This document shows positions 25,269-33,626 of a stretch of 64,000 nucleotides of DNA, one piece after another (the stretch's first letter is position 1; each line of letters starts with the position of its first letter). The DNA lies in the NCBI RefSeq assembly GCF_050937815.1, contig NZ_JACDIJ010000001.1:496001-560000 (forward strand). The letters run 5' to 3'. Origin of the DNA: Treponema_C sp050937815 (lineage in GTDB: Bacteria > Spirochaetota > Spirochaetia > Treponematales > Treponemataceae). The notes below the pieces were generated by a model, which ran no database searches, was not told where the DNA came from, and was given only the letters and a program-made list of their open reading frames with translations. The translations under genes were made by a program, and so were the position numbers.

Positions 25269-25913
25269 TTAATACGAAAAGCTCATGCGCTGGATGGGAG
25301 AGGGGCCGATTTCGCGGCAGATTTTGCGGTGTAAGGAGGTAGGATAGCCCTTGTGTTTTTCGTAGCCGTATGCGGGGTACAGTTGTGCGTAGGCGCACAT
25401 AATGCGGTCGCGCTCGGTTTTTGCCAAAATAGAGGCGGCCATAACGGCGGGGATTTCGGCGTCGGCTTTAACGCGCGCTTCGCATACGATGTCGATATGT
25501 GCCCCGTCCGTATGTACACCGGTTAGCTTTATAGAACCTATATCCGGCCGGGCATTGCCGTCGGCTATACAAAGGACTGAAAAATCGCAGGCAGGAACGC
25601 CCGTATAAGAGGGCGCACACAATTTTGTATACAGTTTTTCAAGGGCCTGCTCAAAGGCCTGTTTCATTGCGAGTAAGCTTGCCTGCAAAATATTGATGCG
25701 GTCTATTTCTTTTTCGCCGACCGAAGCGACGGCCCAGGCAAGAGCTTTTTCTTTTATAAGGACTTCGGCGGCAGAACGCTTTTTTTCGGACAGTTTTTTT
25801 GAATCGTTTAAAATTCCAAGGGGAAAATCGTCGGGAAGAAAAACCGCCGCAGCGGTTACCGGTCCTGCAAGGGGTCCTCTTCCCGCTTCATCCAAGCCGC
25901 ACACAAAGTTCAT
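25269..25913 (-). CDS. rnhB: Ribonuclease HII
   Basis: A 214-residue RNase HII that removes ribonucleotides and RNA primers from DNA. The catalytic start GLDEAGRGPLAG (Asp and Glu at residues 7-8), the middle CIADGNARPD in place of the usual IDG-N motif, and the C-terminal SILAKTERDRIM with Asp match the family; the tail GYPTSLH is typical. It overlaps the preceding gene by four bases (ATGA), so it is translationally coupled and is the last gene of a five-gene leftward operon that begins with a phosphoribosyltransferase. Confidence 0.92.
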   Translation of the reverse strand: MNFVCGLDEAGRGPLAGPVTAAAVFLPDDFPLGILNDSKKLSEKKRSAAEVLIKEKALAWAVASVGEKEIDRINILQASLLAMKQAFEQALEKLYTKLCAPSYTGVPACDFSVLCIADGNARPDIGSIKLTGVHTDGAHIDIVCEARVKADAEIPAVMAASILAKTERDRIMCAYAQLYPAYGYEKHKGYPTSLHRKICREIGPSPIQRMSFSY

Positions 25914-26977
25914 AGGCTTTTTTTAACCATAACATGCAGAGAAGTGTTTTTATCGTATTCTTCCCGTTCGTTTAAAAAAAAGGCACAAACGATATAGTAC
26001 AGTGCTTTATCCGAAAAATGCATTTTTACTTGCGGCTTATCGGAAACATAGTCGATGCTGACGGCTTGCAAAACACCGTCATCGGAAAATACCGCTGCAA
26101 AAGCAGGAGCGGCCAGCCATTTTCCTTTAGGCGTACACAAACCTGCCGTATATACCCCCTGTTCGTCAGGACTGAAAACCGTAAAACATACCAATGCCTT
26201 GTCGGTCAAAACGGCGGGCACCGCTTCGGGATTTTCGGCGTCAAAAAGCAATGCCGGCACGGGTAAAGCAAAGGTTTGCGAGGAACGAAGCCATTCGGAG
26301 GTTTTTTCACGTATAAGATCGGCGGCTTGTACGGAAGGGCTAAAAAGCGTTTTGACGTCAATGCTTTCTTTTACATTTAAAAAATCGGCTTTGTCGGAAT
26401 GCCGGTTTTCAAAACGTACTTCATATAAAGAGCTGTTTTTCCCTCGAAAAATAAACACACCGTTTTTAACGGCCGCCTCGCCGGACGGATATACGGGCGA
26501 CTGCAACGATTGTAACACCTTTCCCGTCTTTATATCCAACACGATTAAAGAAGGACGGGCATCCATAAACACAATCGAATCGGAAAATAAACAGGGCGGA
26601 CACAGTATCGGATATTCCGAATTATATGTCCATGAAGAATCGGCATATATTTTTCCGTCATAGTGAGCATCCAACCGTTCAAACATACCGGTACACACAA
26701 GGCGGTAAAAATCATCGCTGAGCGAAAAACGAAGTTCATGCCGTTCAAAAAACGGCTGCATAGAAAAAAGAGTTGCACCGTTGTCGGTACAGGGATAAAA
26801 ATAAGGCGTATAAGATGCAATTGGCGGTTCTTCTATACGCAAAGGCGGTAAAGAAGGTAAATCAGCGATTTTTTCTTTGTGCCCGATATGCCGTACAAAA
26901 AAAACGATTAAAACTGAAAAAATCAAAACACACACCGTTATCAAAAAAACCGCAGCTTTATTTTTCTTTTTACTCAT
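25910..26977 (-). CDS. Membrane-anchored extracytoplasmic protein, possibly a beta-propeller
   Basis: A 355-residue protein with one N-terminal membrane helix (about residues 8-27, KAAVFLITVCVLIFSVLIVF) and a large extracytoplasmic part. Strand-rich segments such as SIVFMDARPSLIVLDIKTGK followed by NGVFIFRGKNSSLYEVRF resemble PQQ/WD-like propeller blades, but I could not confirm repeats. It sits between two other exported proteins and rnhB in one operon, nine bases after the previous gene. Family not recognised; may be treponeme-specific. Confidence 0.65.
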   Translation of the reverse strand: MSKKKNKAAVFLITVCVLIFSVLIVFFVRHIGHKEKIADLPSLPPLRIEEPPIASYTPYFYPCTDNGATLFSMQPFFERHELRFSLSDDFYRLVCTGMFERLDAHYDGKIYADSSWTYNSEYPILCPPCLFSDSIVFMDARPSLIVLDIKTGKVLQSLQSPVYPSGEAAVKNGVFIFRGKNSSLYEVRFENRHSDKADFLNVKESIDVKTLFSPSVQAADLIREKTSEWLRSSQTFALPVPALLFDAENPEAVPAVLTDKALVCFTVFSPDEQGVYTAGLCTPKGKWLAAPAFAAVFSDDGVLQAVSIDYVSDKPQVKMHFSDKALYYIVCAFFLNEREEYDKNTSLHVMVKKSL

Positions 26978-26986
26978 CTTTTCCGC

Positions 26987-28123
26987 CTAAAGGATTTTTT
27001 GTACATCGCCCCGATACGCCAGTGCATTGATACGGGATACATATAAAAATCCGCATACGCTCACATAATTCAAAAATCGGTTTAACCGGTCAAGATCGTT
27101 TAAGGGTAAACTTTGTACGGCAACGGGAGCATTTTTCACATATGCGTATAAACAGCCGATTTTGGAAGGAAGCAGTTTCTCCGGATTAAAACCGTATAAA
27201 CGCCCTTCGTATTCGCTCCGTTCGACCAAAAAGCGGCTTGTATATACGGCGCGCGAATGCGGTTTTATATCGCGGCTTACGGGATTGCCGAAAACCGTAC
27301 CGTATTCATCGATTGTACTTTGCCATTTTTTTTCCGCTTCCTCATATGTATCGAAATTGCATAATACGTAAACGGCGGCCGGATTGTCCGAAAATTCTAT
27401 TATATTTTTTATTGAAGGCCCGCCGGCTTTTATCAAACGTTCGACGCAAAAAAAAGCATGAAGGAGCAAAGAACGCTGCTCTCCCTGCGAGGGAATTTCA
27501 AAAACCGCTTCCGTTTGCTCGGTTTGCTCGGTTTGCTCGGATTGCTCGGACTGTTCTGACTGTTTATTTTGTAAAAACGAAAATAATGCGCGCGCCGTAT
27601 CGGAAAGCGGAACTTCCTTCATACACAGTATACGGGAATATGTTTTTAAAAAACCGCTAAAATCTTCATCCGCAGGAATATTTAAATACGTGTTTTTTTG
27701 TACAAAATCCGTATAAAATAAAATCTCGCTTACGATAAAGGGGATAAGATGCGTATTTTCAGTTTGCGGCATGCGGACATATGTTTCAATTGCGGAACGC
27801 AGCTTTGTTTTATACGTGTTTAAAGCCGAAAGCGCTTTTTCCGTTTTCAATCCGGAATCCGTCCGGTATATATCGAAAAAAGAATTCCATAAATTATGCA
27901 ATTCATAAAAAACGGCGATATCGGAAAAATCGTTCAATTCCGCCGAAAAAACCGATTCGGACAGCAACCGGGAGCAGTCGCTAAGGCCAAAAGACGGCAC
28001 GAATTCGAATCCTTTTTTTTCACCCTCAGCGATATCGTCGGCAATATCGTCGGCGGACACTGTAAAAAAAACGAGTACAAAAAAGAATATGTAAAAAAAG
28101 CAGTACTTCAATCTTTTTTTCAT
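26987..28123 (-). CDS. Exported protein of unknown function with EQS/EQT repeat
   Basis: A 378-residue protein with a signal peptide (residues 1-24, ending TVSA before DDIADD). The body is mostly helical with many aromatic residues. Near residues 190-205 it carries a three-residue tandem repeat, EQS three times then EQT three times, encoded by 9-base repeats. GGAG lies before ATG 28123. Its neighbours are two other exported proteins of the same operon; they may form one envelope complex. No family recognised. Confidence 0.65.
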   Translation of the reverse strand: MKKRLKYCFFYIFFFVLVFFTVSADDIADDIAEGEKKGFEFVPSFGLSDCSRLLSESVFSAELNDFSDIAVFYELHNLWNSFFDIYRTDSGLKTEKALSALNTYKTKLRSAIETYVRMPQTENTHLIPFIVSEILFYTDFVQKNTYLNIPADEDFSGFLKTYSRILCMKEVPLSDTARALFSFLQNKQSEQSEQSEQTEQTEQTEAVFEIPSQGEQRSLLLHAFFCVERLIKAGGPSIKNIIEFSDNPAAVYVLCNFDTYEEAEKKWQSTIDEYGTVFGNPVSRDIKPHSRAVYTSRFLVERSEYEGRLYGFNPEKLLPSKIGCLYAYVKNAPVAVQSLPLNDLDRLNRFLNYVSVCGFLYVSRINALAYRGDVQKIL

Positions 28124-28171
28124 AACAACTCCGCTTTAAAATCCGTTTTTGTTTTTTTAATTTTTCGCTTT

Positions 28172-30238
28172 TTAATACAGAGAAGAAAAACCGCTGTATG
28201 TATTTTCTTCCGAAACTTTTTTTTCGTCGGCCGTTATGCCGTAGTCGGACATTCCCGAAGATATATTGTCCCATACGGCGGCAATGCCTTTCATGTTTTT
28301 TTCGGAAATAAAATTATTATTATCGAGCGTAAAATTCGAATCGACAAACTCAAGGGCACGTACGAGCTTACCGGAAAGCCTAAACGAAGAATCCTTAATC
28401 GAAATTGAACTTTGTACACTTTTTAAGCCGATCCCCGTTTGTGCAATAATCAAGCTGCGTACATTATGCAAATTGACTGTCGATTGTTCGGCACTTACCG
28501 CATCCGCATATACGGAAGCTTCGACGGTAATTCCGCATTTTTCCATATCCGCCGATGAAGCGCTCAAGTTTAAACACGAAGCCGTATTCGGATCTTTACA
28601 AATAAGTTCGCTTCCGGAAAAAGAAAGAACGGCACATTCGGCGCTTATAAGATGATTTTGAAAAACATCGCTTATGCCGCCGTAATTTTGTTCGAGGGTA
28701 CAATCTTTGAGAGAAAAAAAAGCATTGCGCACAATAAGGGATGCGCCTTTTTCAAACTGAAGTCTGGTTTTGCCGTTTCCGCAAATTTCCGTATCCCGTT
28801 CTATAAGCAAGGACTGTATACCGCTGAAAGTTCCGTCCGCTAGACAACGAATAAAGGGAGCATCCGATTTTTGTACGGCGCCGTACAGTGATAAAAAAGT
28901 ATCGAACGGTTTATCGGGCGAACCGTCGGCTTTTTCCGTACTGCGGTCGGGAAGAAGGCGGTCGGAAACATAATAATTGACGGTATCTACGACGGTTTGA
29001 AAGCGCACCGTTTCACTTTTATTACCGGCGGCGTCAAGACTGTATGCATATACGGTGTATAAAAGAGCTTCCGTCCGGGAAGAAGGCAGCGTAAGGATTT
29101 CACCGTCGAATCGTTTAAAATCGGCGGGGTTTACAGGCGTTACGGATTTATCCAAAGTTTCAATATCGGAACGGAAAAAACCTTTTTGTGATTGTATCGG
29201 AGGCGGAATATAATAATAAATAAGGGCCCCGCCTTGGATATCCAGATTGACGTTTTTCCGTGCGTAAAAATCGCTTTCGGAAGCAACAAAAACGGGTTGT
29301 CGAGGCGGAATCTTGTCTATTATAAAAGAAGGACGTACGCTTCCGTATTTTACGCCCTTATACAGTACGTCTATATCTTGCGAAAAACCGAACGCATCCC
29401 CTTCCAAAGCCTCTACGGTAAAAACGGGGGAATACAGGATACGCCCGTCTTTTGTTTTGACGCAAAATAAAAAATCTTCATTGCCGAAAGACAATTCCAC
29501 AGTCGTATTTACGGCGGGAAATTTCGGCAGCCCCTTTAGGTCGAAATGTACGGGAACGGAAGCATCGAAAACGGTATCGCCGGTTTCGGCGGTCTCGGCG
29601 GCAAGACTTCCGCCGTCCCCTCCGGTATGTAATACATAGCGGTAAGGAATCTCACCGTCATAAACGATAAGCGGCACGTAGCGTTCGAATACCGTCGGCG
29701 AACTTAGGGCAAGACGCTTGCCGGAAAACGGCACGCCCGTATCCCCGAGCGTATACGAAATCTCCTGCGGTATATCAAGATATGAAGACGAATCGATTCG
29801 TATAAACGGATGTATGCCATTTAAAGTGCCTGTTCCGTTTACCGTACTTAGCCCGCTTGCTGCCGACGAAAAAGTATGGGCGGCTTCAATATAAGCGGGT
29901 GTTTCTTTAAGCACTACCGTATAGTTAATTTTCGAAAAACTTCGTTTACCGTTACGGTCTATCGTTGCAACCGAAAGCTGCACGTTGCCGGCAATGTTCA
30001 GTACAACCGGTCCGTCGTAAGCCAGTCCCGAAACGGACGGATCTTCTCCGTTAAAAGAATAAAAAGCTTCGGTTCCTTCGGGCAAATCAAGCACTAAGCT
30101 TTGGTAATTTGCCCATACACCCGCAGCGGGATTTAAAATACGTATGCCGGACTGAGCGGAAACGGGAATAAAAAAAAAGGCGTTTAAAAAAAACGAGTAT
30201 ACGAAAAAACGTAAACGGAAAAAGGGGCTGTGGTTCAT
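28172..30238 (-). CDS. Large exported protein with chitobiase-like and beta-helix regions
   Basis: A protein of about 688 residues. ATG 30238 is chosen over one 16 codons earlier because GGGAGAAAG precedes it and a signal peptide then starts directly (MNHSPFF... ending VSAQ). Residues about 30-110 look like a chitobiase/FN3-type sandwich (FYSFNGEDPS, GNVQLSVATID). Residues about 440-660 contain the repeated short strands of a right-handed beta-helix (CTLEQNYGGISDVFQNH, LIIAQTGIGLKSVQSSISIK), as in pectin-lyase-fold or DUF1565-type proteins; NYYVSDRLLPDRS marks the beta-helix start. Probably a periplasmic or surface carbohydrate- or protein-binding protein. Second gene of the operon, 22 bases after the phosphoribosyltransferase. 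Confidence 0.72.
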   Translation of the reverse strand: MNHSPFFRLRFFVYSFFLNAFFFIPVSAQSGIRILNPAAGVWANYQSLVLDLPEGTEAFYSFNGEDPSVSGLAYDGPVVLNIAGNVQLSVATIDRNGKRSFSKINYTVVLKETPAYIEAAHTFSSAASGLSTVNGTGTLNGIHPFIRIDSSSYLDIPQEISYTLGDTGVPFSGKRLALSSPTVFERYVPLIVYDGEIPYRYVLHTGGDGGSLAAETAETGDTVFDASVPVHFDLKGLPKFPAVNTTVELSFGNEDFLFCVKTKDGRILYSPVFTVEALEGDAFGFSQDIDVLYKGVKYGSVRPSFIIDKIPPRQPVFVASESDFYARKNVNLDIQGGALIYYYIPPPIQSQKGFFRSDIETLDKSVTPVNPADFKRFDGEILTLPSSRTEALLYTVYAYSLDAAGNKSETVRFQTVVDTVNYYVSDRLLPDRSTEKADGSPDKPFDTFLSLYGAVQKSDAPFIRCLADGTFSGIQSLLIERDTEICGNGKTRLQFEKGASLIVRNAFFSLKDCTLEQNYGGISDVFQNHLISAECAVLSFSGSELICKDPNTASCLNLSASSADMEKCGITVEASVYADAVSAEQSTVNLHNVRSLIIAQTGIGLKSVQSSISIKDSSFRLSGKLVRALEFVDSNFTLDNNNFISEKNMKGIAAVWDNISSGMSDYGITADEKKVSEENTYSGFSSLY

Positions 30239-30260
30239 AGTCTTTCTCCCTGTACCGTAC

Positions 30261-30878
30261 TCAAGTTGATGTGCTTTGCTCCGCAAACAAAGGCTCCAAC
30301 ACTTCGCGCAATTCCGGATCCGAAGCGTAATAATATTGTTCGCGTTCTTCGGCCGTTAAGCCTACCAATTCATGGCTCAAATAATGCAGCCAGCCGTCTT
30401 TTTCGCGGTTGGTTAGGGTAAATTTGCGGCACCAATAATCGGGCTGAATGGGAAGCTGTTCTTCATCCGTAAAATACTTGTAATCGTGAACGGCAACCTT
30501 TATGTCTTTGCGCGGAATTCCTTTTTCAAGCAAAATTTCCACTAAGTGATTGATTGTTCGGCCGCTGTCGAAAATATCGTCCACCAACAAAATACGGTCT
30601 CCGTGTCGCAAATGTTCCGGAGAATACGTCCACCCGTCAACCATAACACGGCTGTGGCAGCGTATATCCGAATAAGAACGGGCAACGACGGCGGCATATA
30701 AAACCGGATGCACATCTTTGCGGGCAAGTTTAAAATATTCGCTTAACACATTGGCAACATAGGCTCCGCCGCGAAGCGAAACATAGATAACATCGGGTAT
30801 AAATCCGTCCTGAACGATACGATGAGCCAATTTTAACGCATTATTACGTATCATATCGGACGATACAAATTCTTTCAT
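30261..30878 (-). CDS. Purine-type phosphoribosyltransferase
   Basis: A 205-residue type I phosphoribosyltransferase. The PRPP-binding loop ILLVDDIFDSGRTI (about residues 95-108) is diagnostic. The N-terminal SLRGGAYVA is the PRTase loop I. Members with this layout act on hypoxanthine, guanine or xanthine for purine salvage, which fits a host-dependent spirochaete; the exact base cannot be read from sequence. First gene of a leftward operon ending in rnhB. AGGAGTATG... upstream supports ATG 30878. The remains of an IS lie 66 bases upstream and may affect its promoter. Confidence 0.8.
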   Translation of the reverse strand: MKEFVSSDMIRNNALKLAHRIVQDGFIPDVIYVSLRGGAYVANVLSEYFKLARKDVHPVLYAAVVARSYSDIRCHSRVMVDGWTYSPEHLRHGDRILLVDDIFDSGRTINHLVEILLEKGIPRKDIKVAVHDYKYFTDEEQLPIQPDYWCRKFTLTNREKDGWLHYLSHELVGLTAEEREQYYYASDPELREVLEPLFAEQSTST

Positions 30879-30943
30879 TAAATCATACTCCTGTACCTAT
30901 CATACCACAGTAAACCCTGTTTCGGCAAGATGAAAGTCCGTAC

Positions 30944-31366
30944 TCACTGGAAATAGGACACAAGCGAATTTTTTTGTGTATAAAACATAGCCTCAAATTG
31001 TTTTGGAGTCAAGAAATCCAATCCTTCATGTGGGCGTTGGTTCTCATACTTAAAAATCCACTCGTCAATGCTTTCCTGCAACTCGTGCACATTCATCGGT
31101 TCGCAATGATAATCCGGGCACTCAGTCTGTAGCGTTCCGATGAACCGCTGCCTGATTTTCTGTAAGGCTGTTTTTCCTGCTGCAGAAGAACAGTTGCTCG
31201 ATACATGCACGACAGGACGTCGGGTATATTGGCCGATTCCGCACATTGATTTAAGCCGATACCAATCTATGATTTTAAGCCTCTGCTGTACCTCTTTTGA
31301 CAGCCTATAATTTCCGGCTGCCAGTTGCTTTTGGTACGCTATTCGTGTTACCCTGTGTATGGACAT
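30944..31366 (-). pseudogene. Internally deleted transposase (IS481-like integrase core)
   Basis: The 140-residue frame joins a transposase N-terminal helix region (TRIAYQKQLAAGNYRLSKEV, then RLKIIDWYR) to a C-terminal integrase end (NVHELQESIDEWIFKYENQRPHEGLDFLTPKQF, quoted here as one landmark region at about residues 93-125). The helix-turn-helix and two catalytic aspartates of the DDE core are missing; only the last glutamate region (HELQESIDEW) is present. It must be inactive in cis. Its stop codon lies just outside the left inverted repeat. Confidence 0.72.
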
Positions 31367-31457
31367 CCTGTGTGCATGTGTGCCTCCGTGTGAATATTTT
31401 TTGCCTTAAAACATTCTACCATGGAAGCTCTTTTTTTGCTTTAGGGTGTCCTATTTC
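30950..31457. mobile_element. IS481-like deletion derivative with 12-bp terminal inverted repeats
   Basis: GAAATAGGACAC (30950-30961) and GTGTCCTATTTC (31446-31457) are perfect inverted repeats bounding 508 bp that contain the deleted transposase. The usual IS481-family element is about twice as long. No convincing target duplication is visible. With intact ends it could still be moved by a full-length relative. A three-hairpin repeat locus starts about 50 bases to its right. Confidence 0.72.
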
Positions 31458-31507
31458 TTTGTGAAATCGGACAGAACACAGGCTTCCCATCCCCCTTCTT
31501 TTTCACC

Positions 31508-31574
31508 GCCGGCACGGACGCCGGTTAAAGCCTCACATCCCCGATTGTTAGGCGGTGTAGCCGTCTAATAATCG
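31508..31574 (+). repeat. Hairpin repeat module, incomplete (copy C)
   Basis: CCGGC-ACGGAC-GCCGG (31509-31524), the linker TAAAGCCTCA, then CGATTGTTAGGCGG (31542-31555) pairing with CCGTCTAATAATCG (31561-31574) through 14 pairs including two G-U. The third hairpin is lacking; instead a direct copy of the leader (CACAGAATATAAGC... to CACCGCCGG) starts copy D. Confidence 0.6.
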
Positions 31575-31625
31575 TTGCTGAAAAGCGCACAGAATATAAG
31601 CTTGCAATCCCCCGTCTCTTTCACC

Positions 31626-31721
31626 GCCGGCACGGATGCCGGTTAAAGCCTCATATCCCCGAGTTTTGTACTTTGTACAAAACTCGTTGCATACAATCGG
31701 ACAGGAAGTCCGATTGTATGC
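31626..31721 (+). repeat. Three-hairpin repeat module (copy D), upstream of DEAD-box gene
   Basis: Perfect stems CCGGCA-CGGA-TGCCGG (31627-31642); CGAGTTTTGTAC-TTT-GTACAAAACTCG, 12 bp (31660-31686); and a 14-bp stem GCATACAATCGGAC/GTCCGATTGTATGC around loop AGGAA (31689-31721). It ends 82 bases before the helicase start, so it may be in its 5' untranslated region. The remaining stretch 31722-31803 has no other recognised feature. Confidence 0.7.
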
Positions 31722-31803
31722 CCTTTACCCTTTCCGCAATCTATGGTACAATATCGCAGTATTTGCAAGACTTTACATACAAATCAAATATAAAAGAGAT
31801 ACT

Positions 31804-33558
31804 ATGGACTTTAGCGAATTGAATTTAGATACCGCTCTGATGGAGGGTATACAAAAAGCGGGGTATGTAACCTGCACGCCCGTTCAGGAACGGGTATTAA
31901 CGGGCGCCTTTGAAGGTGCGGACTTATATGTCCAATCGCAAACGGGCACGGGAAAAACCGCAGCCTATTTAATTACCGTTATTCAGCAAATGCTCGCCAA
32001 TCCCAAAATGACCGGCAAAAAAGCCCTTGTTATGGTTCCCACGCGCGAGCTTACGGTGCAAGTGGAAGAAGAAGCGAAAAACCTTTTATCGGCGACAAAA
32101 CTGAAGGCCGCAAGTTTTTACGGCGGTGTCGGTTACACCAAACAGACAGCCCTTTTAAAAAAAGGCGTAGACATCATTATCGGAACTCCCGGCCGTCTTA
32201 TAGACTTGCAGGAATCGGGCATTATGGATTTGAGCACGGTGGGTTTTTTGGTTGTCGATGAAGCCGACCGTATGTTCGACATGGGCTTTTACCCCGATTT
32301 ACGAAAACTCATCAAAGTGCTGCCTAAAACCGAAGAGCGGCAAACCATGCTTTTCAGTGCGACTTTAAACACCTATGTAAAAAATCTTGCATGGGAATAC
32401 ACGGACAACGCTCAGGAAATTACAATAGAAGCCGAACACATTACGGTTGACGAAATCGACCAAATGCTCTTGCACGTTTCAAGCGACGATAAAATCAAAC
32501 TTTTGCTGGGCATCTTAAAAAAAGAAAAAGCCGAAAGCGTGCTGATTTTTTGCAATACAAAACGAAGCTGCGAAGTGATTGCCAAGCGCTTGGGCCTTAA
32601 CGGCATAGAGTCCGAATTTATCATAGGCGACTTACCGCAGTCCAAACGCCTGCAAGTACTCAACTCGTTTAAAAGCGGCTCTCTTACCTGTTTGGTGGCA
32701 ACCGATGTTGCGGCCCGCGGTATAGATGTCAACGACCTTGCTATGGTAATCAACTTCGATTTACCGAACGAAGCGGAAAACTACGTACACCGCATAGGAA
32801 GAACCGCCCGCGCGGGAAAAAGCGGCAAAGCTTACACCTTTTGCTCCGAGCAGGACGTATACAATTTGCCGGCTATCGAGCGCTATTTGGGAAATCCGAT
32901 TCCCTCCTCCGTTGCCGGCGAAGAACAGTTTGCCGAAGATAAAAGCGCCGGCGTATATATTAAAACCGGCTTTTACCGTGAAGACGGCGATTACGAAGGC
33001 GGCCGCGGCGGAAGGCGTGCCAAAGGACCGGGTTCAAAATCGGGACGCTTTGAACGCTCATCTTCCGGACGCTCTCAAGGACGCTTCGGAAAAAGAGGCG
33101 GCGATTTTGCAGGCGGATTCAAAGAAGGCAAAAAACATTCGAAAACGGATTCGCATTACGCCGGCACGTCCGCAGCCGACAAGTCCTACAAATCGGCACG
33201 GGATATCAGCAGCCTTTCGTTTGAAGAGCGCATGAAGTTTTACCGCGAAAAATACGGCGGCGAAGGCGGCGCTTACAAAGCGGACGAAAACCGCACAAGC
33301 TTTGATGAGCGCGGTAAAAAGAAGGGTAAAGCTCAAGGCGGTTTTAAACGCAAGGGCGGAAAAAGCGAACGCTTTACCAAAAAGCGCGACGGAAAAAATT
33401 ACGCAGGTGCCGACAGTGCCGCGGCAAAGGCCGCATATTCGGGCAATGCGGATAAAAGAGCCAAAACACCGGCAAAGGGCGCTCAAACTAAAGCCGGGAC
33501 TCCCGCCAAAAAAGGACTTTTTGCAGCTATCAAAGGCTTATTCGGCAAAAAAAAATAA
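31804..33558 (+). CDS. DEAD-box RNA helicase with basic RGG-like tail
   Basis: About 584 residues. The helicase core (about 1-370) has the Q-motif TPVQERVL, motif I QTGTGKT, PTRELTVQ, TPGRL, motif II VDEAD, SAT, ARGIDV and HRIGRTARAGK. The last 200 residues are low-complexity, rich in Gly, Arg, Lys and Ser (GGRGGRRAKG, GKRGGDFAGG), and should bind RNA. ATG 31804 is preferred to a longer frame beginning at 31636, because that extension reads through the hairpin repeats and GAGAT precedes this ATG. It resembles RhlE/CsdA-type helicases for ribosome assembly and RNA turnover. Followed 68 bases later by the ABC-F gene. Confidence 0.87.
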   Translation: MDFSELNLDTALMEGIQKAGYVTCTPVQERVLTGAFEGADLYVQSQTGTGKTAAYLITVIQQMLANPKMTGKKALVMVPTRELTVQVEEEAKNLLSATKLKAASFYGGVGYTKQTALLKKGVDIIIGTPGRLIDLQESGIMDLSTVGFLVVDEADRMFDMGFYPDLRKLIKVLPKTEERQTMLFSATLNTYVKNLAWEYTDNAQEITIEAEHITVDEIDQMLLHVSSDDKIKLLLGILKKEKAESVLIFCNTKRSCEVIAKRLGLNGIESEFIIGDLPQSKRLQVLNSFKSGSLTCLVATDVAARGIDVNDLAMVINFDLPNEAENYVHRIGRTARAGKSGKAYTFCSEQDVYNLPAIERYLGNPIPSSVAGEEQFAEDKSAGVYIKTGFYREDGDYEGGRGGRRAKGPGSKSGRFERSSSGRSQGRFGKRGGDFAGGFKEGKKHSKTDSHYAGTSAADKSYKSARDISSLSFEERMKFYREKYGGEGGAYKADENRTSFDERGKKKGKAQGGFKRKGGKSERFTKKRDGKNYAGADSAAAKAAYSGNADKRAKTPAKGAQTKAGTPAKKGLFAAIKGLFGKKK

Positions 33559-33626
33559 AGCGGTAATCGGTACTGAAAAAACGGCGGCGCTCATAAAACC
33601 GTATATAAATCGGCACAGGAGAAAGT

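Noticed and set aside
31636..31803. 56-codon N-terminal extension of the DEAD-box helicase
   Set aside because: It would translate through perfect hairpin repeats; the downstream ATG has a ribosome binding site and matches the family start.
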